Positions 1 through 7,803 of a DNA stretch of 17,471 nucleotides are shown here, piece after piece. Position numbers and translations under genes: made by a program. A model generated the notes under the pieces. That model ran no database searches, was not told the origin of the DNA, and worked only from the letters and a program-made list of their open reading frames with translations. Position 1 is the stretch's first letter, and the number at the start of each line of letters is the position of its first letter. Origin of the DNA: DASYRX01 sp035253645 (GTDB lineage: Bacteria > Gemmatimonadota > Gemmatimonadetes > Gemmatimonadales > Gemmatimonadaceae); NCBI GenBank assembly GCA_035253645.1, contig DATFBW010000316.1, positions 1 through 17,471 on the forward strand, read 5' to 3'.

Positions 1-308
1 AGCGCACGATCGCGCAATTCACGAAGGTCCAAAACGCCGCTCTCTCGCACCGAGCGCTCGGATGGGAGACCGCGAATGGCGCCAATTCCGGCGGCCGTTT
101 CATGTCGCACCTGGCGTTTGGCCACACGGGCTTCACGGGGACGTCGCTGTGGATCGACCCGGGCAACGACGTGTTTGTGATCCTCCTGTCGAACCGGGTG
201 AATCCAACGCGCGAGAATCGTCGAATCAGCGGCGTCCGAATCGCACTCGCCGACAGTGTGATGGCACTGATGGGACGAGCTCAGGCGACACCGCCTGACG
301 CACGGTAA
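1..308 (+). CDS. Beta-lactamase-family serine hydrolase, C-terminal part (5' end outside window)
   Basis: The reading frame is open from the window edge (first full codon at base 3) to TAA at 306-308, giving about 101 residues. It shows the end of a class C beta-lactamase/penicillin-binding-like fold: ALGWE, then GHTGFTGTSLWIDP, then FVILLSNRVNPTREN. The HTG triad matches the KTG/HTG box on the beta strand lining the active site in this family. The nucleophile motif SxxK lies outside the window. Family members are usually periplasmic or lipoprotein hydrolases of peptidoglycan fragments or esters. The amino-sugar genes downstream would fit a cell-wall recycling role, and such domains are sometimes fused to a GH3 (NagZ-like) domain, but that part cannot be seen here. 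The stop is 106 bp before the next gene, with no clear terminator between. Confidence 0.85.
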   Translation, partial: RTIAQFTKVQNAALSHRALGWETANGANSGGRFMSHLAFGHTGFTGTSLWIDPGNDVFVILLSNRVNPTRENRRISGVRIALADSVMALMGRAQATPPDAR

Positions 309-337
309 CTGCTTGGCCGGGGGGAACTAAAGCGTTC

Positions 338-374
338 TTGAAGCGTCTTAGTCGGGTGCCTAAGTTTATTTGTA
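338..374 (+). promoter_or_regulatory. Possible promoter of the Fe-S carrier gene
   Basis: The spacer 309-414 is the most AT-rich stretch of this end of the window. TTGAAG at 338-343 resembles a -35 box. Seventeen bases later comes TAAGTTTATTTGTAT (361-375), which holds several weak -10 candidates. A strong Shine-Dalgarno, GAGGAGG (402-408), lies 6 nt before the GTG at 415. The -10 match is poor, so only the general location is suggested. Confidence 0.3.
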
Positions 375-414
375 TCGCGCACTTTGCCGCGATAGTTGAA
401 CGAGGAGGCTTTTC

Positions 415-771
415 GTGAGCACAACGCAGCAGCCTGACCTGATGGTCACGGTATCGGCCGTGGCTGCCACCGAAGTCAAGAAGTTCATGGACGCTGAAGG
501 CGTGACTCCCGACATCGGCGGTCTGCGCGTGAGCGTCCAACCCGGTGGTTGCAGCGGTTTCAAATACGGCCTGCTTATCGAAGACGCACCTGCAGAAGAC
601 GATTTCGTGTTGGCGCAGGAGGGTGTGCAGCTCTTTATCGATCCGTTCTCGGCGCAGTACCTCAATGGCGTCACGATCGATTACGTGTCTTCCATGCAAG
701 GTTCCGGTTTCACGTTCAAGAATCCGAACGCGACCGGGGGATGCGGTTGCGGGAGCTCGTTCACCGCCTAA
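415..771 (+). CDS. A-type iron-sulfur cluster carrier/insertion protein (IscA/ErpA/HesB family)
   Basis: This is a 118-residue protein, the usual length for the family. It carries the three conserved cysteines: Cys46 in GGCSGFKY, and Cys110 and Cys112 in GGCGCGSSF at the C terminus. These bind iron or a [2Fe-2S]/[4Fe-4S] cluster that is passed to apo-enzymes in the cytoplasm. The VSAVAATEVKKFM start and the QLFIDPFSAQYLNG segment are also typical. The GTG start at 415 is supported by the strong SD GAGGAGG 6 nt upstream. No isc or suf genes are adjacent, so it is probably a stand-alone ErpA/IscA-type carrier; which paralogue cannot be decided by eye. Its TAA stop lies inside a copy of the GCCTAAC word (766-772), and a strong hairpin follows at 820-853. 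Confidence 0.95.
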   Translation: MSTTQQPDLMVTVSAVAATEVKKFMDAEGVTPDIGGLRVSVQPGGCSGFKYGLLIEDAPAEDDFVLAQEGVQLFIDPFSAQYLNGVTIDYVSSMQGSGFTFKNPNATGGCGCGSSFTA

Positions 772-810
772 CGCGCGTCCAGCACGTTGCCGGGTTCGGA
801 TCCGCTGACC

Positions 811-2805
811 ATGCCAGTTGAGGCCCGCGACAAAGAAACACGTCGCGGGCCTCGTCGTTTGCGTTCCGCGCCTGACGCTCCCGTCACGCCGCGCGCGTCG
901 GCGCGTGAGCGGATCCCGGTGGTCGTACTGGACGATCATGACGCGATCGCCCGCGCTGTCGCGCAGCGCATCGCCGCGATAATCCGCGACAGGGCCGCCA
1001 ACGGACGCGCTGCGGTGCTTGGATTGGCGACGGGCGCCACGCCAGTTGGCGTGTATCGCGAGCTGATCCGCATGCATCGCGACGAAGACTTGAGCTTCGC
1101 GAATGTCGTGACGTTCAATCTGGACGAGTACTACCCGATCGATCCGGACAGCGTGCAGTCGTACCACAGGTTCATGTGGGAGAACCTTTTCGCACACGTC
1201 AACATCCCACGCGAAAACGTGCACATCCCGCGCGGCGACGTACCCCGCGACGCTGTTGCCGCCGAAGCAACCGCCTACGAGCACGCCATCAGCGAGGCCG
1301 GCGGGATCGATTTTCAGATCCTCGGTATCGGAAAAACGGGGCACATCGGGTTCAATGAGCCCGGCTCCGGTCTTTCCAGTCGGACGCGTCTCGTCACGCT
1401 CGACACCATAACGCGGCGTGACGCCGCCGCAGACTTCTTTGGCGAAGAGAACGTGCCGCGCGAGGCCATCACGATGGGTGTGGCGACGATCCTGGAAGCG
1501 CGCGAGATCGCCATCCTGGCCACGGGGGAGCACAAGGCGGAAATCGTTAGGCGCGCGGTGGAAGGCGAGGTGCACGTGGACATCGCCGCCACGTTCCTGC
1601 AGCAGCACCCGAGCACTACGTTCTATCTCGATACGGCCGCGGCCGCGGAGTTGACCGCCGTCGCCGCACCGTGGCTCATCGACGAAGTCGTTTGGAGCGA
1701 TGCGCTCGCGCTGCGGGCTATCGTGTGGTTATCGCTGGAGACACGGAAGGGGATCCTCAAGCTCGAGCCGCGCGATTACATGGAGCACAAGCTTTCATCG
1801 CTCCTCTCGCGCTTCGGCGCCGCCGGAGAAGCGAACGGCTTCGCGTTCAATGCGCTCGGCGCGAAGATTCGGGGCCGGTCCAAGCTGCCACACAACGTAC
1901 AGGTGATCTGCTTTTCGCCACATCCGGATGACGATGTCATTTCGATGGGCGGGATGCTGCACAAATTGGTGCAGAACGGCAACGACGTGCTCGTGGCGTA
2001 CATGACGAGCGGCAACATCGCCGTGTTCGACCATGACGTTAGGCGGTATGCGGACTTCCTTTCGCGTCTGGAGCGGACGAGCGGGTCGGGAGAACGCAGC
2101 GCGGCCCAATTGCACGACCGCGTGTTGCGCGCGCTGGAATCCAAGCGCCCCGGCGACATCGACACCGTCGAAATCCAGGATATCAAACGCGTCATCCGCG
2201 AGGCCGAGGCGGTCAGCGGCATCGAAACGCTGGGCCTAACGCGATCAGCCGCGTGTTTCCTCAACCTGCCGTTCTATCAGACCGGAAAAGTGCGCAAGGA
2301 CCCCATCGGCCGCGCCGACGTGGCGATCGTCCGCGAGCTGCTGGAGCAGCGGCGTCCGGATCTGATTTTCGTCGCTGGTGACTTGTCCGATCCGCACGGC
2401 ACGCACCGCATGTGCAAGGCCGCTATCGATCAAGCGCTGGCCCAGCTGCGTGCCGCGGGGTGGCGCGAGGCCTTGCCGCCGAACGCCGTCCCTGGAGCGT
2501 CCGCCCGAGTGTCGCCTAACGAGGATCCACCACGCCTGCCGCAGGTCTGGTTGTACCGCGGTGCGTGGCAGGAGTGGCCGGTGACTGAAGCGACATGGCT
2601 CGTTCCGCTGTCGCAGGAAGAGCTGCATCTCAAAATCCAGGCGATCTTCAAGCATCAGTCGCAAAAGGACTCGGCGCCCTTCCCCGGCCTCGACGATCGC
2701 GAGTTCTGGCAACGTGTCGACACGCGCAACCGGGATACGGCGGCACTGCTGGACAGGCTTGGACTCGCCGAATACTTCGCGATGGAAGCGTACACGGTCG
2801 CCTAA
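811..2805 (+). CDS. nagB: Glucosamine-6-phosphate deaminase (NagB) fused to a PIG-L/LmbE deacetylase domain
   Basis: The protein has 664 residues counted from Met 811. Residues about 35-280 are NagB-like: GLATGATPVG (phosphate loop), FNLDEYYP (general base Asp105), and GIGKTGHIGFNEP with His178 and Glu183. E. coli NagB has GNDGH here with catalytic Asp141; this protein has Thr176 at that position. Residues about 360-660 are a PIG-L zinc deacetylase: HPDDD at 371-375 and DPHGTH at 527-532 are the expected metal and base motifs. The deaminase converts GlcN-6-P to fructose-6-P and ammonia; the PIG-L part may supply the preceding N-deacetylation. Such fusions are known, for example in Bacteroidetes. 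The start is uncertain: ATG 811 lacks a clear SD and lies before the hairpin at 820-853; TTG 787 and GTG 919 are alternatives. The stop is inside GCCTAAC (2800-2806). Confidence 0.92.
   Translation: MPVEARDKETRRGPRRLRSAPDAPVTPRASARERIPVVVLDDHDAIARAVAQRIAAIIRDRAANGRAAVLGLATGATPVGVYRELIRMHRDEDLSFANVVTFNLDEYYPIDPDSVQSYHRFMWENLFAHVNIPRENVHIPRGDVPRDAVAAEATAYEHAISEAGGIDFQILGIGKTGHIGFNEPGSGLSSRTRLVTLDTITRRDAAADFFGEENVPREAITMGVATILEAREIAILATGEHKAEIVRRAVEGEVHVDIAATFLQQHPSTTFYLDTAAAAELTAVAAPWLIDEVVWSDALALRAIVWLSLETRKGILKLEPRDYMEHKLSSLLSRFGAAGEANGFAFNALGAKIRGRSKLPHNVQVICFSPHPDDDVISMGGMLHKLVQNGNDVLVAYMTSGNIAVFDHDVRRYADFLSRLERTSGSGERSAAQLHDRVLRALESKRPGDIDTVEIQDIKRVIREAEAVSGIETLGLTRSAACFLNLPFYQTGKVRKDPIGRADVAIVRELLEQRRPDLIFVAGDLSDPHGTHRMCKAAIDQALAQLRAAGWREALPPNAVPGASARVSPNEDPPRLPQVWLYRGAWQEWPVTEATWLVPLSQEELHLKIQAIFKHQSQKDSAPFPGLDDREFWQRVDTRNRDTAALLDRLGLAEYFAMEAYTVA
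820..860 (+). terminator. Perfect 12-bp hairpin, probable terminator of the Fe-S carrier gene
   Basis: GAGGCCCGCGAC (820-831) and GTCGCGGGCCTC (842-853) are exact inverted repeats around an A-rich 10-nt loop (832-841). GTCGTTT follows, a short T-containing tail ending at 860. It lies 48 nt after the carrier stop codon, a usual place for an intrinsic terminator. It also lies inside the 5' end of the next open frame if that frame starts at ATG 811 or TTG 787, which leaves either the terminator role or that start in doubt. Confidence 0.7.
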
Positions 2806-2807
2806 CT

Positions 2808-2835
2808 TCATCGCGCACTGAGGGTGCCGCGATGA
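2808..2835 (+). promoter_or_regulatory. Intercistronic hairpin holding the SD of the kinase gene
   Basis: TCATCGCG (2808-2815) and CGCGATGA (2828-2835) are exact inverted repeats. CAC (2816-2818) and GTG (2824-2826) can extend the stem past a one-base bulge. The purine-rich GAGGG (2820-2824), the only SD-like sequence before ATG 2837, falls in the loop and inner stem. No T-run follows, so it looks more like a translation or processing element than a terminator. Confidence 0.4.
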
Positions 2836-2836
2836 T

Positions 2837-3784
2837 ATGTTTGCAGCGAGCATGAAGACCAATTTCATTGGCGTGGACGGTGGCGGCAGCAATACGCGCG
2901 TGCTCGTTGCCGATGAGCAGGGGCGCGAGTTGTCGTCCGCGTCAGGCGGACCAAGTGCAGTACGCCCGGGCGCCGCGTCACAATCGGCGTCCGTCATCAC
3001 TCAGGTTGTGCGTGAAGCGCTCGCGGCGTTGGACAGCGGCCAAATAAGCGCACGAATGCTCGTCGTAGGCGTCGCAGGTGTCGGCCGCGAAGAAGAGCGG
3101 GCCGCTCTCACTGCCGCACTCGAGCGCAGCGACTTGGCTGAAGAAGTCATCGTGTGCCCCGATGCCACCATCGCGCTCGAAGATGCATTCGGCGACGGCG
3201 CCGGAATCCTCGTCGTTTCGGGAACGGGATCAGTCGCCTTCGGCCGCGGTCCGACAGGAACCGTGGAGCGTTGCGGCGGCTGGGGCCCCAATTGCGGCGA
3301 TGAAGGGAGTGGCGCCTGGATCGGCCGCCGAGCGCTGAGCATCGTCACCGCCGCGGCTGACGGTCGGGAACCCGAAACATCGTTAGGCAGCGCGATACTC
3401 GGTGCGCTACAGCTGCGCGAAACGACGGAGCTCATTCCGTGGTCGTCACAGGCGATCGCGGCCGATTTCGCGTCGCTTGCACCGGTCGTGATGGAAGCGG
3501 CTGCGACCGGTGATCTCCGCGCCAATTCCCTCGTCTCATTGGCGGCTGAAGAGCTGATGCTTCATGTGCGCGCTCTGGGTCGTCGGCTCTTCGGCGACGA
3601 GCGTGCAACGATCCCCTTGGCGATGTCCGGTGGCCTCCTGAGCAAGGGCTCGTTGCTGCGTAAGCGCCTGGAGCACCGTCTCAAGACCGCGGTTCCGGGT
3701 GGAACCGTTCGGTCCGAGGAGATCCTCCCCGTACGGGGCGCCGTGCGCCTCGCCCTGCGTAGCGCGGCAGCGCAGACTCGCTAA
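2837..3784 (+). CDS. N-acetylglucosamine kinase-like protein (BadF/BadG/BcrA/BcrD ATPase family)
   Basis: The 315-residue protein has the ASKHA sugar-kinase plan. The phosphate-1 loop is GVDGGGSNTRVLVAD near the N terminus. The second phosphate motif is ILVVSGTGSVAFGR, followed by GGWGPNCGDEGSGAWIGRRAL, the GDEGS segment typical of GlcNAc kinases in this family. The adenosine motif is AMSGGLLSKGSLL near residue 260. It is expected to phosphorylate GlcNAc (or a related cell-wall amino sugar) with ATP in the cytoplasm. Its position 31 nt after the NagB/PIG-L gene supports an amino-sugar pathway and probable cotranscription. The start may be ATG 2837 or ATG 2852; 2852 would begin MKTNFIGVDGG and is equally reasonable. 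Substrate is inferred from family and neighbours. Confidence 0.88.
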   Translation: MFAASMKTNFIGVDGGGSNTRVLVADEQGRELSSASGGPSAVRPGAASQSASVITQVVREALAALDSGQISARMLVVGVAGVGREEERAALTAALERSDLAEEVIVCPDATIALEDAFGDGAGILVVSGTGSVAFGRGPTGTVERCGGWGPNCGDEGSGAWIGRRALSIVTAAADGREPETSLGSAILGALQLRETTELIPWSSQAIAADFASLAPVVMEAAATGDLRANSLVSLAAEELMLHVRALGRRLFGDERATIPLAMSGGLLSKGSLLRKRLEHRLKTAVPGGTVRSEEILPVRGAVRLALRSAAAQTR

Positions 3785-3902
3785 AAAAGCTCTCCAGAAA
3801 GCGCCTTCAACCAGGCGTAATAGGAGCCGTCTAATCAGTGACGAGAGGGGTCGAAACTCGTCGCATACCACTGAGACGAGTCTCCCGTTTACCGCTTGCC
3901 AG
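3785..3902 (+). promoter_or_regulatory. Structured 118-nt leader before the c-di-GMP enzyme gene, with competing hairpins
   Basis: CTCGTC (3857-3862) can pair with GACGAG at 3840-3845, extended to 8 bp by a G-U and a G-C pair out to 3838/3864. Alternatively, as ACTCGTC (3856-3862), it can pair with GACGAGT at 3875-3881 (7 bp). The two helices exclude each other. Upstream, CGCC/GGCG closes a hairpin at 3802-3817 that lies between CTCC and GGAG segments and may act as the end of the kinase transcript. I see no match to a known riboswitch consensus. Confidence 0.35.
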
Positions 3903-6284
3903 ATGCCCGATGACCGTCCGGTGGACGCCCTGAGCGCCCACCTGATCGACGATAATCCCACCGCCGCCCTTCTCGAAGCGGAACACGCGAGCGCTGAACG
4001 TGCGTTGAACCGCGTGCGGCTAGGGGTTCTTGCCCTGCTCGGCGTCGCAGCAGCGCTCTACTCGGTGAACCTCCCGCAGGCCCTCACGGCAGTCAATGCG
4101 GCGGTCCTCGTGCCCATGCTGGCGTGGACGCTGTTTCAGCATTTCAGCGTTCACCGCAAGGGAGCACGCTGGCGTCATCTGTCCACGTTCAACGCGGTAC
4201 TCGATATCACCGCGATAACGGCGCTGCTCTTCGGCTACGGCTTGGCAGGGAATGCAGACTTGGCGGTCAAATCGCCTGTCTGGGTCGCGTACTGCGCGAT
4301 ACTCGCCGCGCGGCCCTTCACAGGATCGCCGACCGGGGCTGCGCTGGCGACAACAGTCGCGGTGCTGCAGTACGCCTTCGTCGGCGCTTATTTCACGACA
4401 GCGGGCGACCTCGCGCTGTGGGGGACGCCGCTGGAGAGCTCGCGGCTTAGCGGAACGTCGCTTTTTGACGAAGGCGCGAAATTGCTGCTGCTAGCGATCG
4501 TCGGCGGCGTGGCCACGTACGCAACCGCCTGGGCCGAACGCGCGATGCGCCGTGCCGTTGGCGCGCTCCGCACCACCGAAGCGCGCTTCCGCGCGATCTT
4601 CGATCACTCGGCGGCGGGGATTGCACTGCTCGATCCGCAGGGGACGATCATCGAAGCGAATACCGCGTTGCATGCTTTCCTGGGATACGAGGGCGACGGA
4701 ATCCGCGGGCGCCCCGCATCAACGTTTCTTCCCGCCGAAGACGCCGAGACGGCCCGGCTGATCAAGAGCGAAGTCGTGCGCGGGACACGGCAATCGGCAA
4801 CGCATGAATATCGATTCGTTAGGCGGGACGGCCAGTTGTCCTGGGGGACGTTGACGGTTTCGCGCGCCAGCGCCGGCGGTGCGACACGCCTCATCGCAAT
4901 CGTCCAGGACGTGACCGAGCGCAAGCGGCTCGAAGCGCAGCTCGCGCATCAGGCGTATCACGATCCCCTCACCGAGCTCGCCAATCGCACGCTGTTCCGC
5001 GACCGAGTCGAACACGCTCTCGCCCGTGCATCGCGGCACTGCGAGCGCGTCGCGGTGCTCTTCCTCGACGTGGACGACTTCAAGACCGTCAACGACAGTC
5101 TGGGGCACGATGAAGGCGATCGCTTGCTCAAGGCCGTCGCCGCGCGTTTGCTGAATGCCACGCGTGGCTGCGATACCGTGGCGCGCCTGGGTGGCGACGA
5201 ATTCGCCGTACTTCTCGAAAACGTGCGGGACGATCAGGACGCGATCGTTGTGGCGAACCGGGTGACTAGCGCCCTCTCAGCGCCGTTTCAGCTGAATCAA
5301 AAAATGGTATCCGTGGGCGCGAGCATGGGCATCGCGCGGGCTGCTGACGGCGATGGCGCCGACGAGCTGCTGCGCAACGCAGACGTCGCGATGTACGCCG
5401 CCAAGTCGCGCGGCAAGGGCCGCTATTGCGTCTTCGCTCCCGAAATGCACGCGGCGCTGCTGACGCGGCTTTCGACCGAGGCTGATCTGTACGAGGCCGT
5501 CGAGCGCAAGGAATTCCGGCTCATGTACCAGCCGATCGTGGACCTCGAAGCGGGCCGGATGGTGGGCTGCGAGGCGCTCGTTAGGTGGGACCATCCGCAG
5601 CGCGGTTTGATCGCACCCGACTCGTTCATCCGGCTGGCCGAAGACACGGGTCTCATCATCCCGTTAGGCCGGTGGGTGTTGCGTGAAGCCACCCGCGAAG
5701 CGATGACCTGGCCGCTGAGTCCCACGGGAGCGCGGCCGCCATATGTCACGGTGAACATCGCCGGCAAGCAGCTGCTGCACCCCGAGTTCGTCAGCGACGT
5801 CGCCAGCAGCTTGCATGACAGCGGGCTCACCGCCGATCGCCTCATCCTCGAGATCACCGAAGGGACGTTGCTCGATAATGCCGAAGCAACGACGCACAGG
5901 CTACAGGAGCTCAAATCGCTCGGCGTGCGCCTCGCGATCGACGATTTCGGAACCGGCTACTCCTCGCTGAGCTATTTGCAGCGGTTCCCGATCGATATCC
6001 TCAAGATCGACAAGTCGTTCGTCGACGGCATCGTCCGCGGCGGCAACCAGGCCGCGCTGGCACGCACGATCATCTCGTTAGGCGACTCGCTCGCGCTGCG
6101 CACCGTCGCTGAAGGGATCGAGACCGACGCGCAGCGCAGCGTGTTGCGGGAGCTCGGCTGTCAGCTCGGTCAGGGCTTCTTCTACGCCAGACCGCTCGAA
6201 CCCTCGGCGATCAGCGGCGCCATGGGGCGGCTGGGGCTCGGCGAAGAGCCGCAGCTGGCCGCTCACGTCAAGAAAGCGTCCTGA
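3903..6284 (+). CDS. Membrane-bound PAS-GGDEF-EAL protein (diguanylate cyclase/c-di-GMP phosphodiesterase)
   Basis: The protein has 793 residues from ATG 3903. About six hydrophobic helices span residues 38-208 and anchor it in the inner membrane. A PAS domain follows (about 222-340, ending in the usual DVTERKRLE linker), then GGDEF (about 350-510) and EAL (about 528-765). The active site GGDEF (430-434) is intact. RGCD (421-424) lies five residues before it and fits the RxxD inhibitory I-site. In the EAL domain the catalytic set is intact: EAL 557-559, N618, E650 in EITEG, DDFGTG 680-685, K701 and K704 in KIDK, and E738 in AEGIET. Both making and breaking c-di-GMP are therefore possible. The open frame extends upstream to 3699, but that part overlaps the kinase gene and shows no domain. 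No strong SD is seen at 3903. Its end is 13 bp from the convergent permease gene. Confidence 0.93.
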   Translation: MPDDRPVDALSAHLIDDNPTAALLEAEHASAERALNRVRLGVLALLGVAAALYSVNLPQALTAVNAAVLVPMLAWTLFQHFSVHRKGARWRHLSTFNAVLDITAITALLFGYGLAGNADLAVKSPVWVAYCAILAARPFTGSPTGAALATTVAVLQYAFVGAYFTTAGDLALWGTPLESSRLSGTSLFDEGAKLLLLAIVGGVATYATAWAERAMRRAVGALRTTEARFRAIFDHSAAGIALLDPQGTIIEANTALHAFLGYEGDGIRGRPASTFLPAEDAETARLIKSEVVRGTRQSATHEYRFVRRDGQLSWGTLTVSRASAGGATRLIAIVQDVTERKRLEAQLAHQAYHDPLTELANRTLFRDRVEHALARASRHCERVAVLFLDVDDFKTVNDSLGHDEGDRLLKAVAARLLNATRGCDTVARLGGDEFAVLLENVRDDQDAIVVANRVTSALSAPFQLNQKMVSVGASMGIARAADGDGADELLRNADVAMYAAKSRGKGRYCVFAPEMHAALLTRLSTEADLYEAVERKEFRLMYQPIVDLEAGRMVGCEALVRWDHPQRGLIAPDSFIRLAEDTGLIIPLGRWVLREATREAMTWPLSPTGARPPYVTVNIAGKQLLHPEFVSDVASSLHDSGLTADRLILEITEGTLLDNAEATTHRLQELKSLGVRLAIDDFGTGYSSLSYLQRFPIDILKIDKSFVDGIVRGGNQAALARTIISLGDSLALRTVAEGIETDAQRSVLRELGCQLGQGFFYARPLEPSAISGAMGRLGLGEEPQLAAHVKKAS

Positions 6285-6297
6285 CCACCCCTGAGGA

Positions 6298-7803
6298 CTA
6301 GACGCTGGGAGCTGGCGGCTGCGGGTTACGCAGGCGTGAATGGCGGAAGCCGTACAGGAAATACAGCACGATCCCAAGCGCTAACCAGACGGCGAAGCGC
6401 ACCCACGCGGTCGACGGTAGTCCTCGCATAACGAAAAGGCAGCCGCCGGCACCGAGCAGCGCCACAGGCCACGCAAAGGGGATGCGGAATGGACGCGGTC
6501 GATGTGGCTCGATGACGCGCAGCACGAGGACGCCAAGACAGACGAGAACGAAGGCGAAGAGGGTGCCGATGTTGGTGAGGTCGTATGTCTCCCCCGCGTC
6601 GCCGATCAAAGCCCAGCTCGCGACCACCAGCCCCGTGATGATGGTCATCACATGCGGCGTGCGGAAGCGTGGATGGATGCGCGCCGCCCAGGGAGGCATG
6701 AGCCCGTCGCGTGCCATCGCCATGAAGATGCGCGGTTGGCCATACTGGAAGACCAGGAGCACGGCAGTGGTCGACACAACGGCGCCTAACGCGATTATCC
6801 AGGACCAGCGCACCAGCCCGGCCTTGTTGAAGGCCGCCGCCAAGGGATCGTTGGCCAGAAGCTCACGATATGGCACCAATCCGGTCGCGACGGCTCCCAC
6901 GATGATGTAAATGATCGTGCAGATGGCGAGGCCCAACAGGATGCCGCGCGGCATGTTGCGCTGCGGATCCTTCGTTTCCTCCGCTGCGGTGGAGATCGCG
7001 TCGAAGCCGATGTACGCGAAAAACACGATCGCGGCCCCCTGCCAGATCCCGCGGAAACCGTTAGGCGCGAACGGCTTGTAATTGTCGGTGTCGATGAACT
7101 GCGCGCCGACGACGATGAAGATCGCGAGAACGAGCAGCTTGATGACCACCAGGATGTTGTTCACGCGCGCGCTCTCGCGTACGCCCAGGACGAGCAGCGA
7201 CGTGATTGTCAGCACGATGGCGAACGCTGGAATGTTCACCAGCACAGGCACATCGCCGATGCGGGGCGCGGTATCGATCAGCGCCCGCAAAGCAGGATCG
7301 GAGCTCAGCATCACCTCGCGATAGCCATGCACCATCCATTCGGGGAGGTTGATCCCCAGGCCCGTGAGCAGGGAGTTGAAGTAGCCGCTCCAGCTGATCG
7401 CGACCGCGACGTTGCCCACGGCGTACTCCAGGATGAGGTCCCACCCGATGATCCATGCGACGAGCTCGCCTAACGTGGCGTAGGAATACGCGTACGCGGA
7501 CCCGGCCTGCGGGATCATCGCTGAAAGCTCGGCGTAACACAGCGCCGCCAGTGCGCACACCGCGCCCAGCAGCGCGAACGACAAGACGAGGCCTGGCCCC
7601 GCGCCATAGCGGATCACAGTGCCATCCGGGAGCGTTTGCCCCGCGGCCGCCGTGCCAATAGACGAGAAGATGCCCGCTCCGATGACGGCGCCAATCGACA
7701 GCGCGACCAAGTCACGGACGCCTAACGCGCGCCGCAGACCGCCCGGACGCTCTTCGTCAGGCGTCAGGGCGGCGATGGATTTGCGGGCGAAGAGGGAGGT
7801 CAG
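6298..7803 (-). CDS. APC-superfamily amino-acid permease (CAT/YfnA-like)
   Basis: This is a twelve-helix inner-membrane transporter, probably taking up amino acids with protons. The family signatures are SIGAVIGAGIFSSIG in helix 1, CYAELSAMIPQAGSAYAY in helices 2-3, and FFAYIGFDAISTAAEETKDPQRNMP around helices 6-7. The nearest ordinary start is TTG at 7710, but it would remove the conserved cytoplasmic lead-in. In the same frame from 7803 the sequence reads LTSLFARKSIAAL and then GGLRRALGVRDLVALSIG, matching the LFxRKSIxxL...GLxRxLGxxDL pattern of CAT-type permeases. No ATG, GTG or TTG precedes it in frame; the first codon is CTG at 7803-7801, at the edge of a 7-bp tandem array. I therefore extend the gene to 7803 (501 residues) and treat the start codon as unresolved. 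Substrate unknown. Confidence 0.88.
   Translation of the reverse strand: MTSLFARKSIAALTPDEERPGGLRRALGVRDLVALSIGAVIGAGIFSSIGTAAAGQTLPDGTVIRYGAGPGLVLSFALLGAVCALAALCYAELSAMIPQAGSAYAYSYATLGELVAWIIGWDLILEYAVGNVAVAISWSGYFNSLLTGLGINLPEWMVHGYREVMLSSDPALRALIDTAPRIGDVPVLVNIPAFAIVLTITSLLVLGVRESARVNNILVVIKLLVLAIFIVVGAQFIDTDNYKPFAPNGFRGIWQGAAIVFFAYIGFDAISTAAEETKDPQRNMPRGILLGLAICTIIYIIVGAVATGLVPYRELLANDPLAAAFNKAGLVRWSWIIALGAVVSTTAVLLVFQYGQPRIFMAMARDGLMPPWAARIHPRFRTPHVMTIITGLVVASWALIGDAGETYDLTNIGTLFAFVLVCLGVLVLRVIEPHRPRPFRIPFAWPVALLGAGGCLFVMRGLPSTAWVRFAVWLALGIVLYFLYGFRHSRLRNPQPPAPSV

Noticed and set aside
226..1608. Long open frame on the minus strand (460 codons) across the Fe-S carrier and deaminase genes
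   Set aside because: It is antisense to two genes with clear family motifs. Its protein shows no domain and has the composition expected from a shadow frame in GC-rich DNA.
3699..3902. 68-residue N-terminal extension of the GGDEF-EAL protein
   Set aside because: It overlaps the kinase gene in a different frame, is Arg/Ser-rich without domain or helix, and includes the structured leader. ATG 3903 starts shortly before the membrane part.
3785..3902. c-di-GMP (GEMM) riboswitch before the c-di-GMP enzyme gene
   Set aside because: The conserved cores of the GEMM aptamer are not found; only simple competing hairpins are seen.
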